Assembly: GCA_903813345.2 (NCBI GenBank)
Contig: CAIIXF020000002.1
Span: 30,996,926 to 31,056,925 of the forward strand
DNA: 60,000 bases
Origin: Owenia fusiformis
Lineage: Eukaryota; Annelida; Polychaeta; Sabellida; Oweniidae
Reading direction: 5' to 3'
In this document: piece after piece, positions 43,467 to 55,500 of the stretch
Layout: the number at the start of each line of letters is the position of its first letter
Numbering within the stretch: the first letter of the stretch is position 1
Program-made: the position numbers and the translations under genes
The notes under the pieces: generated by a model
What the model was told of the DNA's origin: nothing
Seen by the model: the letters and a program-made list of their open reading frames with translations, nothing else
Database searches by the model: none

Positions 43467-45763
43467 CATAGCCGTAGGCAGCGGGGGTTCGGTGGGTTCG
43501 AACGAACCCCCGGTCAGGATTTCCCAAAATATTATTTTGCGGAAAATGCATATAGCAATAACCAGAAACATTAAATCACTGTGCTATTTGAAAACTACAT
43601 ATATGACCAGTAAATGAATTGATATGTTATGGTGAACACGAGAGCCTTATTTTGTTAAAAACATGTCATAGTAAAGTTACACTTCCCTCAAAACGTTTGG
43701 CAACCTTAGGCAAGGGATGAGATTTAATTTTGGGAAGACTCAAGAGCATGCGATTTTACATTTAGAAATAATAATAATTTCGGACAAAATAACCCATCTT
43801 GGGCAATGGCTAAATCAGTCCTTTGTAGGAATTTTGTTTTAAGCCAGTTCTGGTCCAATACGAAATTATTGAAAGTTATTGAAAACAATGCAGACGTCCC
43901 ATACTCCGAAAGATTTTTACAACATTTACACGAATAAATATCTGGAATAATCCTAATATTGATGAAACACATGTTCTTTCAAATGTGTACATCTCTGTTT
44001 TGTTTTATTTCAATTACAATTTAAAATATTTCTTGGAACGTCCCTGGGGCTGGCAAGTACCCCAAACCAATTGCATTAAATAATTAAAAACGTTGTGAAA
44101 TGAGTTATTTAAAAGCATTTATCCCACGATTAATGTGTTATCTGTACAATAACAGCTATTGATATTTCTGATATTATTGAAATTCGTGTGATATTTTCCA
44201 GAAAATCGTTTATCAAACTCATATGCGTGTGATATCGTTTATCTCACGCATATCCGTGTGATTTCACATTTGCATTTCGCGCCACAATATTGTTGGAAAT
44301 TAGGTCAGATAATTTATTCTCTTTTGAGAAAATAGGTCCGTTAATTTATTCTCTTTAAGTTTCATTGGTGTATTGAATTACGATTGTGCATATAATTTGA
44401 TTAGAAGGCTGCTAACTAACGATTAAAAAAAGGTATTTATGACGAACTATATCATGTACAGAAAGTAGTGCATACTTTTTATTGTTAAAATAAAGTGTTT
44501 CAAATATTCAATTGATATTCTAATTTCTAGTTTATATTTTCTGCCAATGTCCTGGAAATTGGATCAGAACATCACAAGGTGATTGTATTCATGGGATAAA
44601 CCCAATATCACATAATTTCTCGTGATATCATTTTATCGCCTCGTAGATATCAAATAGCAACACTCATTCGCTTCGCTCACTCGTGTTGATATTTGATATC
44701 AACTCGGCGATAAAAATGATATCACTCAAAATGATGTGATATTCTGTATATATCATTTATAAACACAAGCATTTGTTCAAATGAGTATTTATTACCACCA
44801 TGTTAGTGTCATGATATGTTTAGCGAATAAATTACATAATAAAAAAACATTGAAAAACAGTCGCTTGTATTTATAAATGATTTATATCCACCAAAACGTT
44901 TTTATTATCAATTGCAGTTGATCTGCACCGAGGACGTCCAAAGAAATATTTTCAACTTTTTAAAACTTATTTGAATAACAGATATTTTCATCAGTAATAC
45001 GACTATCCCGGAGAGTTAAAAAGCCTTTGTGTAAACGTTGTGAAAAGTTATCATAGAAGAACGATCGGAGAGTATAGGGTGTTTGCGCCATTTTCAATAA
45101 CCTTACATTTGATCCGAACTGGCTTCCAACAATATTCCTGCAAAATAATGATAAGCCTTTGCATGAGGTGATTTATTTTGTCTTAGATGAAGTAGCTTAG
45201 TTAAAGAATAAATTGTGCAAAATAGTTGATATTCCTTGGTAACAAAACCGAAAAATATTTTGATGCAGAAAATTAATTATAAGTTGTCTGACTTTTTTGC
45301 ACGCTGCCTGTTTAATTTACTTTGTGAACATTAAAGTTACAAAGCTACAAGGTCATTTTTGAAAATCATTTTACGTCCTGTGTTATTTCAATGGGAGGGT
45401 TTCTTGATAAAGTCTATTACTTTCAGACTTTGCTTAACGTAAATAAAGACATCATTTTTTGTTAAATATAATTCAAATCCAATTTTCTTCTTAACTTAAT
45501 GAAGGTATTAAAATGAATTATATTTCCCCTCCCAAAATATTTTTTCTTTACAAATTATGCATAAAAGAATTCAAACTTAAAGATGCTTTAATACATAAAC
45601 CAATGGGTTAGTTAGCATTGCCAAACTTTTGGAGGGAGTGTAATTGTACAAATTGCACAAAAATGATTTTATTTGAGGAACCTTAACCTAATGAAGGGGG
45701 GGGGGGTATTTGTAAATAACATAAAATAGAACCCCTGGTCACCAAATCCTGGCTACGCCACTG
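43467..45763. mobile_element. TIR element of 2.3 kb in the left arm
   Basis: Starts CATAGCCGTAGGCAG and ends CTGGCTACGCCACTG. The reverse complement of the end (CAGTGGCGTAGCCAG) matches the start at 11 of 15 positions. GTAGA flanks both sides (43462-43466, 45764-45768). The uninterrupted sequence exists in the opposite arm, which supports insertion. The CAGTGGCGTAGCCAGG end type is common in animal DNA transposons. No transposase recognised inside. Confidence 0.6.
44622..44725. repeat. Strong hairpin, ~45-bp arms
   Basis: GTGATATCATTTTATCGCC pairs with GGCGATAAAAATGATATCAC, and GATATCAAATA pairs with TATTTGATATC, around an ATTCGCTTCGCTCACTCG loop. Confidence 0.85.
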
Positions 45764-45894
45764 GTAGATGCTCCAATTTGCCACAATTGAGACCATGGCA
45801 GAACTGGATTCATATGGTAAGATACAGTACCTCTACATAATCAGCTAAATACATTTAGCGCCGATTGCCTTCTTTCGGGTCAGTATGGACCATT

Positions 45895-46375
45895 GGTCCT
45901 TTTTCCATAGAGATTTGAAATCTCGTTAAAATCTCGTTTTTAATGAGATTTTAGGAGATCTGCATTTTTAACCATCAAAGACTATCATTTTCTTCTATTT
46001 GATGGCATATTTGAATTCTGTGTGTAATTTTCTATCAAAACAACTTTGATTTGCACCATTGTTTACCTTTATTCAAATTCTAATGATTTTCTAGTTGTCT
46101 AAAACAGGTCGGGCTAAATCCCCATTGACACAATGCTGAAAAACCTAGTAAAAGTTCATTTACTCTTACAAGGATCACAATTCTAATGTGAAATCACAAT
46201 CCACATGTCAATAATATCATATAGTTATATTCCAATGGTGTTTTAAGTTGATCCACATGGAATTCTTAAATCAAGAAATTAAGTGACTCTGGCAATACAT
46301 TTACATGTATTCTAGCTCTACCCTCGCCCTACCAATACCCATGATGCCATCTATTTTTCATTTATATGGAAAAAG
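45895..46375. mobile_element. Probable small insertion in the left arm
   Basis: The segment absent from the opposite arm has inverted ends CCTTTTTCCATA (about 45898) and TATGGAAAAAGG (about 46365). No coding sequence. Confidence 0.45.
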
Positions 46376-47054
46376 GTCTGAGGATTGTTTTGGTATACAA
46401 TTTGTCTTTCAAAAAGCCCCATAAATAGAAACCAGGTGGATTCAAGAATAGGCTGTGTGGAGATGAAGGGTCATTTGACCAATGGTTTATGATTCTGTTG
46501 CCAGTGTCGATTTAGCCAGTGAGTAATTTTAGGTTAAGGGAGTTGTGCCATCTTGCTAAAAACCACTATATGGCACAATTAAATCCCATGTGCCAACCAA
46601 GGGCTGCCCAAAACGTCCTTAAGATGATACTTTAACTGAGTAACGCCACTTCAAGCCATAGGTCAGATGACACTTCATTCCCATATACTCCAAACTTGAA
46701 TCCACATGATTTGTTTTGTTGGGCTTTTTGAAAGACAGTGTGTACCAAAACAATCCCCAGACATTTGTTGACTTAAAGAAGGCAATCACTGCTATTAAAT
46801 GTAATGCCAAAAAGAGCTGAATATGTAAGGGTATCTTGTCATATGAATCCAGTTCTGTCTTGGTTTCAATTGTGGCAAATTGGAGCATGTAATGTAAATG
46901 ATCACAGCTACTGATCCAGTTGAATGGTTGTATTGAAACTTTCAGGAACAATTTTCCAAAGAACTGTTCTGATGTGTGCAAAATGGCATCGATGTCACTT
47001 ATCTCAGAGTGTTATCTAGTTAAGGAGATATTGCCTACTTCAATGGTTTCATTT

Positions 47055-48383
47055 TTTCCGGTCACCATTGTACCTGTGGATAGAGTGGTTATTAGTATTT
47101 GCAAAGAAACCTCGTCAACCTTCGCTGGCACCCCAAATTCGGGGAGAAACTTTTCTTTAAATTCAATTTTAATTGTTCACTTTGAAAGTGCCTATCAATC
47201 GCAAAATGATCTCAAAATTGTAAAATTTTCTAGACGGGTGGGCCCACATGAAAAGAAATTCGAAAAAATGTTTGGGAATTCTTAGGAGTGATTCGTTACG
47301 TCAAACATTTTAAAAGTGGCCAGGGATCTCCAAATGAGATATTAAATCATAAAAGATTCTGGCAACCCGGGCCAAAACAATTTATTTAGGCCTACTCAAA
47401 CACGTTATGCCGACCAGAAGTATCTTGAACAGGTAAAATATTCTGGCTAGGCACCTATCTGCCTCTTCTTCCTTTATATTGATGCAATTTCCTTTTTCAA
47501 TTGACTAATACACTTTGAAAATGCCCAGAATTCACAAAATAGAATCTTAAAATTGTGAAATTTTCCAGAGAGGATGGACCATTCATTGAAAAAAATTCTG
47601 AATCCGTTTCATTCATTCATTAGTCAGGGACATCATCAAATAGCACCTTGGAATTTTCAAAGTGTCGGAGGAGGGACCACACCTTGCTCCCCCTCCGTTA
47701 CCACCTCCCCCCCCCAAATTTGAAAAAAATATTTTATTTATTGTCTAACACTTTAAAACACGGTGCCCAGAAATCACCAAATGGCATACTAGAATTTGAA
47801 ATCAAAATCATTTATGACACCCCATCCCAAAAACTAAAGCATTTATATTTTATTAAACCAAATTAAAAATGCTCAGGAATAACTTTACATCTAGATCCAG
47901 TCCCCATTGGTAGTAGGCTCAATGAAATAAATTTAGTAAATTTATTGAGCCTACGAAGAAACCAACAGAAGATATCTGGCAGAGGTTCGTGATCTAAATA
48001 TTGAAGAATTCTTAGAAAAAACAGTCAATTTTTCATCAAAATTTATTTTTTCCAGTAACTAAAAAAGTATAAAAATAGGATTCTACATAGAGACAATGTC
48101 TCTTCACGTAGGAATGTTAAAAACCGTACACTGCACTGTTTTTACTTAAAATTGTATAGGATTTCAGAATATTTTAAAAGATGCTCGATATTTTCTTAAA
48201 ATCCATCATATAACATGTCGATACATAATCCATATAGCTAAAAAAACATTAATTTCCCGTAATGGTTTTCAGTGAGCGTGGCTCGCAAATGTTTTAATTC
48301 TTGAATATTCTGCCTCTGGTTTTAACAACTGCACTTTGTACATTGCATTGCATTATTTCCTCGATAACTGATATTTTACATTA
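47055..48383. other. Non-coding stretch
   Basis: A C10 run at 47705 and AT-rich sequence. No gene recognised. Confidence 0.4.
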
Positions 48384-48743
48384 GAGAGTTTTCGATATAA
48401 GTTATTTGGAATACGTATATGCAAACCTGTTCTATACAAGTCAGGTATAGCACTGGGGAAGAACTCTGGAAATGAAGATAGGGTGATTTCATCCTTTTCA
48501 AATCACAACGAAATATTCGGCAAGTATGTAGTTCGTGAGTGACGGTTTCTAAATATTAGAAACTGCCATTGCTGGAATTGACATATCAATACCCTGATAC
48601 CCTCGATTAGGAACGAGGAAAAATTTTCTCATGAAATGTACTTTCCTGGTTTCTTGGAAAGCTTCCTCCCCAATGGTGTTTACGTCATTTGAAAGTTAAA
48701 GCTGCTGTATAAGTTTGGCTGAAAACTTATATCGAAAGCTCTC
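48384..48743. mobile_element. Small TA-flanked MITE
   Basis: GAGAGTTTTCGATATAAGTT at the left end and, reverse-complemented, GAGAGCTTTCGATATAAGTT at the right end form a ~20-bp inverted repeat with TA on both sides. Length 360 bp, no ORF. Tc1/mariner-type by target site. Confidence 0.6.
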
Positions 48744-49355
48744 TATAACAATTGCAACGGATAATTGCATGCTTTATACGTTTTGATATGTCAAATGTGT
48801 GTGGTTTGATCACTTCAGTGTACTTTGATATTACTTAACATATATTTTCTTCTGCTCAGATGATACAATTGTACCTCAAAACGTATAAGATATAAAAAAT
48901 GTGTAGCTCAATGTTTTACATGAATGTAAGTTGTAAAGCTGGTCCGGCGAAGACAACTCGTCCCCAGGTACAATGAAAATAATGCAGCTCAATTTTCACG
49001 ACACACAATGAATATGGGACAATAAAGCTTAAGTTATGATACAACATACTAAAATATCTTTAAATTCTTTGGTGCTTTCTGAGAAGATGAAATCATATGC
49101 ATAATTCAAATAAAACTTGCCATCATTCAACTTGACAATTTGGACAAAAGAGCTTCATACTAAAATAGAGATTCATACTAAAATAGACATTCGTACTAAA
49201 ATAGAGATTCATACAAAAATCCCGGACTAAAATAGAGAGGCATTAGTCTACACAATCTATGCACGGTGGGTATCATGCAGATAGTGATATTGTTTGTTTA
49301 GTTATTCTCATAGTATACGTGTATAGTCATATGTCTATGTCCTTGATACAGTATT
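48744..49355. other. 3' flank of the SLC6 gene
   Basis: Probably includes the 3' UTR of the minus-strand transporter gene. An 18-bp tandem repeat (ATTCATACTAAAATAGAG, about five copies) lies at 49157-49238. I could not fix a polyadenylation signal. Confidence 0.45.
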
Positions 49356-49502
49356 TTAGATTGCATCAAATCCTGGGTTCTTTTGGCCAGGGTACTCTGT
49401 ATTAGTCATGGGAATACCACCCGAATATCTAGGGTCGAGGGCTCTGTAGCGAGGAAGGGCTGGACCCCACTCTTCCGTAGGTCGTATAACGGATCGACAG
49501 TC
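49356..49502 (-). CDS. SLC6 exon m (C-tail and stop)
   Basis: 147 nt including TAA 49356-49358. Encodes [20 protein letters not shown], then [19 protein letters not shown]. The cytosolic tail is short, and the WGPAL motif is shared with glycine and related transporters. Confidence 0.95.
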   Translation of the reverse strand, partial: DCRSVIRPTEEWGPALPRYRALDPRYSGGIPMTNTEYPGQKNPGFDAI

Positions 49503-52500
49503 CTGTAATCAACAAATCAATTTTTCGTTTTGAAAACCAGAAACTTTTCATGAGTATTATAATATGTGCCTGAACGTAATTTAGAGCTAATTGCAAATAA
49601 TCTCCTTCTATGTCCAATGATACGTTTGAAACAAGAAACTGTATACAATAACAATATTTTAGCTAAATATGTAACTGTTTTTCTCTAAATTATAAAATGA
49701 TACATTACATGTATCAACCATATTGTACTTACATTCCTGTGCTGAAATAGCTTGATTACCATGAAGAGAGGTATCATTATGAAGGAGCATAGAACCATGC
49801 CCCAACCGAGCAGCTCTCCCCAGAATGGATAAGCCATACCATTGTACGTCACAGCCCCGTAGTCGATGAATGAGTAAACCAAGATACCCTGAAAAAGATT
49901 CAGTCGTTTTATCATGCGACACTTTTTAGTGGAGTGTATGCATAAAAACTGGAGACAGATTGTTTTAGCAAAGTTTCCAGTATGTCGTCTATTTTAAATT
50001 TGATTAACGTATACAAATGTTATGTTTGTACATGTGATAATTAGAAATAAATAATAAGAAATGAAAAATGGCACGTCCCCCGATCTACCAAATCATTTCA
50101 CTGATGTAACATGGATAGGGAACATGGTCACATGCTAATAAATCAAGATTCAAGGCTAATACTGTATAAGTGGTATTTAATCCGAGTGGTTAATTTTCCG
50201 AATGACAAGAAACCTCCCATTGGATAACATTATAAAGACAATATTTCCGTCATTTAATTTTCCAAACCTGGCAAAATTTAGGAAATAGGCAAATTAAATG
50301 ATTAGGCAAAATTACCACTAATACAGTAAATTGACCACTATGAGTAACAGTACGTACTAGAATTGTAAGGAATGTAAGGCCACCCCACGTGACCATCCAG
50401 TAAGGGTTTGGACGGAATCCTATCATCATCTTGATATCGTTCAGGAAGTTGTTGATACCTAAAAAAGATTATAATACAGTTTTAAGTATCTTCAAAGTGA
50501 GACACACAAATGTCAACATTTGAGAAAGAGAAAAATGACAGGCATTATTAATCCCTAGTAACCACGGATTTGATATTAATTTTACACGTCCATATATAGA
50601 GAACGCTGAACTTTATAAAACAGTAACTACAATAAACAATACCAATTATTGATGGTGATATGACAACGTCGTTCTTACCATAAACCCACATAAGGGCCAC
50701 GATTTCGAATAAGGCCACCAACATAAGAGAGAAGCCAGCGCTATACCAGTCCATCAGGTTCAACCACCACATACCCGACTGCAATATTAGATAAAAATGA
50801 TGATATACTCACAATTTCAAAATGAGAAATTGAAATTGTATTTACCCTACTATCACACCAAACTAGTTCTCACTGCGTTCTCGAAAACGGGCTTAAACTG
50901 TGCACGAACGGATTTGACGTACTAAGAACCCACTAAGAACCGTTTGGGATCTGTTTACACACTTCATGGAACTACTAGAACGAGTAGGTCCTCCAGCACT
51001 TAGAGCATGCTCAAAACTTTCTGGCGATCGTCAAAACGTTGCCGAATCGGTTTTAAACTGTTTGCGAACTGAATGAACGTAGCTACAACGTTCTACGGTC
51101 TGTTTACGAACTTCATGGACTTTCCCGGACGGGGTATGTGATTTAGAATTTTGAATCGATTCAAAATTCGATGGCGACCATACCGTTCTGTAATCAGGTC
51201 ATGATGACCTTCTAGACTAAGCGACGGTTTATACTACGTTGCACACCGACGTGGTGCGACCTGAACGAACTGCGAATGAGATGGACGTATTCCGAAGTCT
51301 GTTTATGAACGAAGTAGCTAATTATTTTAGACATATATCCCGACCGCAGCCAGATTGAGCCCGTTTTACGACATTTTCGTAGGACTGGCAAGAACGGGTA
51401 AGAACTAGTTTGGTGTGATAGGGGGGTTACATATATCAATCACACATGTCGACACACAACCCCAAACAATTGGATAAATCGTTTCCAGGCTCTTATATCT
51501 CTCCTATCAAAAGCTTTATATTCAGATATTTCCTAAATAGGTATATCAAAGCATTTCGGATGCGTTACATCACATCACGTCACTTGATGCCATAATCTTT
51601 ATTTCAACGTATCACAATAAATTCAACAATGCCAAGTAGAATCGCATCGACAGTCCAATGCAAAGTCATGATCATGTATTTCTAGGTTCAAAAATATGTT
51701 TCACGTCCATTAATTTCTCTTAGGTCTGTGGCAAATAAGAAAATTCAGACTTTCATCAGGACGTTTAACATACAACTTTGTTTGGGTAATCCAAAATACT
51801 AAATATATGATTAACTTACGTTACAAACACATGGTAGACCAAGAATAAAGAAAGATATACAGAGGGCGAGTGTGAACCAAGTCTTCTTAGACCTAAGCTT
51901 AGGGAACTCGTCAGTGGCAGCAGTTATAATTGTTTCCATCATAGCAAACTGAAAACAGAATTTATAGTAGCCCGGACAGAATTGTTCAATGGTCACTTTT
52001 TCTTTAATAACTTTTTTAATTTTCAGTATTATCAAGATTTGATTACATATTTGAAAACTAGAGTATAATTCTGACATACAAAAAAAATATTTAAGGAACA
52101 TCTCTTAATTAATTGATATTATAGGCGTTCATAGTATGAGTGACGCAAATACATAATTCACCATTTTGTCTCATATTTGTTCAAAATGGCGGCATATTTT
52201 GTGGTTTGAATGTTCAGTTGAAAGTTAATATTTAAGAAATGCCATAGGCCTACGAAATCATGTAGACTGCTGCTTTGGTATGAGATAATGACTGCATTTA
52301 TAATTTTTTGTTTTAAATTGAGTTGTATGTACATGTATACCAGTACTTAAAAAGGTTTGTACATTGTATGTACAGTATATTGGTAAGGTCGCAGGACTTA
52401 AGGTTTTTTGGCCATTCCATTGTTACTCGTAGTGGATTAGCAACCCTAGTTCGTTTAACCTGTGCAAAAATAGGGTCATACTGCCACAGTTTGTAATGTC

Positions 52501-55500
52501 TTTCCCAGTCACACGCCTCTTAACCCATCCTTGGCATGCATGTGAATTGTTCTTCAGCTTTTCAATGGAGCTGTTTGGAGCTCTTGAAAAGATTGAGGAC
52601 CTACTCTCATCACACCACACACATTGGGGAGCCGCCTTTTCACGTCCTCTTGAACACAGCCCCGAACATTTCTGACAATAGAGTTGATTTCATATACCCT
52701 TGGAGGGAGTTGACTTCTTGTATTTGATGACTGGTCAGTTGCTGCATTACATCAGGATTGTTACAGTGGCAGCATGGCCCTATAGTCCTGTGACAATCTT
52801 TAAATATTAACTTTCAACTGAACATTCAAATTCACAAAATATGCCACCATTTTGAACAAATGTGAGACAAAATGGTGAATTATGTATTTGCGTCACTCAT
52901 ACTATGAACGCCTATAATATCAATAAATTAAGAGGTGTTCCTTAAATATTTTTTTTGTATGTCAGAATTTTACTCTAGTTTTCAAATATGTAATCAGATT
53001 TTGATAAAACTGAAAATTAAAAAAGTTATTAAAGAAAAAGTGACCATTGAACAATTCTGTCCGGGCTACTATATAGTACTACACAACCATACAGCTTTTG
53101 TTCTCATATAAAGATGGCAGTACTACACAACAATACAAGCATATAGCTTTTGTTCCGATATAAAGATGGCAGAATGGTAGAATTGTGAACACGGATTGAT
53201 TAGCCTGCCCTCTTTATAAAAAAATATTTCTATCACGGCTATCGCCCAAATATGATTACAACATATAGGCTTACAAGTAAAGCACCACCCTGGGAAAAAT
53301 TCCCGGAATAATCAATGACTACTTCTTATCTTGATAGTATTTTACAAACATTTACCTGACTGTCCAGACCAAGTGTGAACAACATGAGGAAGAACAAACA
53401 CGACCACAGTGGAGCTATAGGCATCATTGCTATACCTGCTGGATAAGCTACAAACGCTAAGCCAGGTCCTGGAAGCACAGTGGTTCAAATTCACGTCACA
53501 GCAAATCCTGAATTATGATATCGAATAAGCCTGTAGAATGCTAAATAAGCTATTCAAATTGATGAACTTCGTTTTAAAAATATTTTAAAGGTAATTCTGG
53601 AAAAGAAAAATGTCGAGCTGTAACAAAAATAAGTTTTTAAAATAAGGAAATATTATATACTCAAAAATATCTTATTTTTGCATTCCAACACTATAAGTAA
53701 TGTGAAGGTGGAAACAGTGGAGATAAACCCAATTTCACTCAACGTGTACACGGTGTATAACCCAAACGCTCCTACATGCACGACGGAGCGTTACATTTAC
53801 GCGGAAACGCTCCGGAGCGAAATAAAATGGCGGCTAATGAAGATTCTACTATGACCGTAAGTATTGTTTCTCTCGTTTCTCTTACATATCATATGTCATG
53901 GTGAAATATTATGTACCATTCGATGAACAATACCGTGAGCAAAGATCTTATTTATTCAACTTCTGGTGGTAAACTGTTATTTGCTTGATCAAAGCTCCGT
54001 AGTGTAGATCGAACGAATCTGAAGATCACGATTTGACCACAAATTACGAATTAAAACAGTATTTCTCTGAAAACGTTAATCTTTCTGTTTAAGTAGTAGA
54101 TCACAAACTCGTATATTCTCATTTCCTAAAATCACAGTCCAAATCCATTACTTGTTCTCGAGAAATCGCTTGTTTTCCTCGAAACGCTCCGTCGATTTAG
54201 ACCACAATTTTAGAAACGCTCTTACCATTTTGTTTTGATATCATTTTCAGATTATTAGAGAAGAGTTCCGAATCGAATCTATCTCTCAAAAACGTGTTGT
54301 ACTTGTTAGGCAAATTGAAACATCTGAACCTGGTGGTGCTAAACGTGCAACTAGCTGATTAAAGCCTATACATTAGATGATGTCATGCCTACATATGTGC
54401 TAAATCATAAAACTATAGAAAAAAACGAAAAGTTATATGTGAATTAATCTTTCTTCTATTGATGCCAAGGGGTATAATAGATCTTTTCTTTCTCTTCCTG
54501 AAAAGGAAAGGCAAGCTATATATTTCCTTAACTGATCTAGACTACCGGAGCGTTTCCAATTCACTGTGTTAACCAGATCGGAGCGTTTCTTGAATATGAG
54601 AATGTCATCATTTTTAAGACTGGATTTTCGGTCATCAAATCACTATTACGATAATGTATGGTGCGTTGAAGCATTGGAATTTGACTAAAATATACGTTGG
54701 TGCTCTAATCTTGGCTCAACTAATCACATGTATCGACAAAAGGGTTTTTGACCGGTAGAATGACAAATACGTTTTTGAATTTTGATAACTATACTACTTC
54801 GAACAGCTCTTCCTAATTGCTTCAAACGTCAACAGCCAGCCAAGTACAATATGAATATCACACCCATCGAATGGTATACTCGAAATATGTAACTCATACA
54901 TCTTATTCCCATTATTAGGGAAATTGTCAGACGGCTCATCATTCCCGCCAGACAGTTTTCCTACTCCGGAGCGTTTCTTTGTTTAATTTCAGTAATGAAA
55001 TGCTCCGTCGTGCATGTAGGAGCGTTTGGGTTATACACCGTGGTGTATGGTCTAGTGGTTAAGATTCCTGGCTTTCACCCAGGTGCCCCGGGTTATAAAT
55101 TTTAATTTTGCAAATAAAGTTTAGAAATACTAATGAATGGGTTATGGTGGAAACATTAGAATGAAAAGATGAAAGGAACAATTAACTCATTTCTGCTCAT
55201 CTGGACTATTTTTGCAAATTATTGCAAAAATGAGTAGTCGACACTTATGACAAGTTTGCGTTTCATAACAATAAAATGCCAAAAATAAGCGTTCCATTAC
55301 CGGGAATCGAACCCGGGCCGCCTGGGTGAAAGCCAGGAATCCTAACCACTAGACCATAATGGAATTGCTGTCCTCACCACTTCGCAAATCAATATTATTG
55401 GTTGAGATAAGTGTCAGCTAAGACTAACAGATGTTAGGAACTCGTTTTTGCAATTAGCTTCAAAACTTTACATTGTCGTTTGTTTTAAAACAAAGAAATG

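Larger units (their letters stand above)
43313..47054. repeat. Large inverted repeat with nested insertions
   Basis: The right arm (about 46620-47054), read in reverse complement, matches 43313-43461, then 45764-45890, then 46376-46560. Shared blocks include TTTTGCACACATCAGAACAG, GTGATCATTTACATT, GCTCCAATTTGCCACAATTG and AGAACTGGATTCATATG. The left arm is split by two insertions: the TIR element 43467-45763 and a smaller segment of about 480 bp (45895-46375). The minus-strand 120-codon frame in the right arm (46619-46981) is not clearly coding, because the left arm does not preserve it. Confidence 0.75.

Noticed and set aside
46619-46981. 120-codon minus-strand frame
   Set aside because: Lies in one arm of an inverted repeat and is not preserved in the other arm.
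55046-55094. Plus-strand tRNA-Glu as a functional gene
   Set aside because: T arm and acceptor stem are missing.
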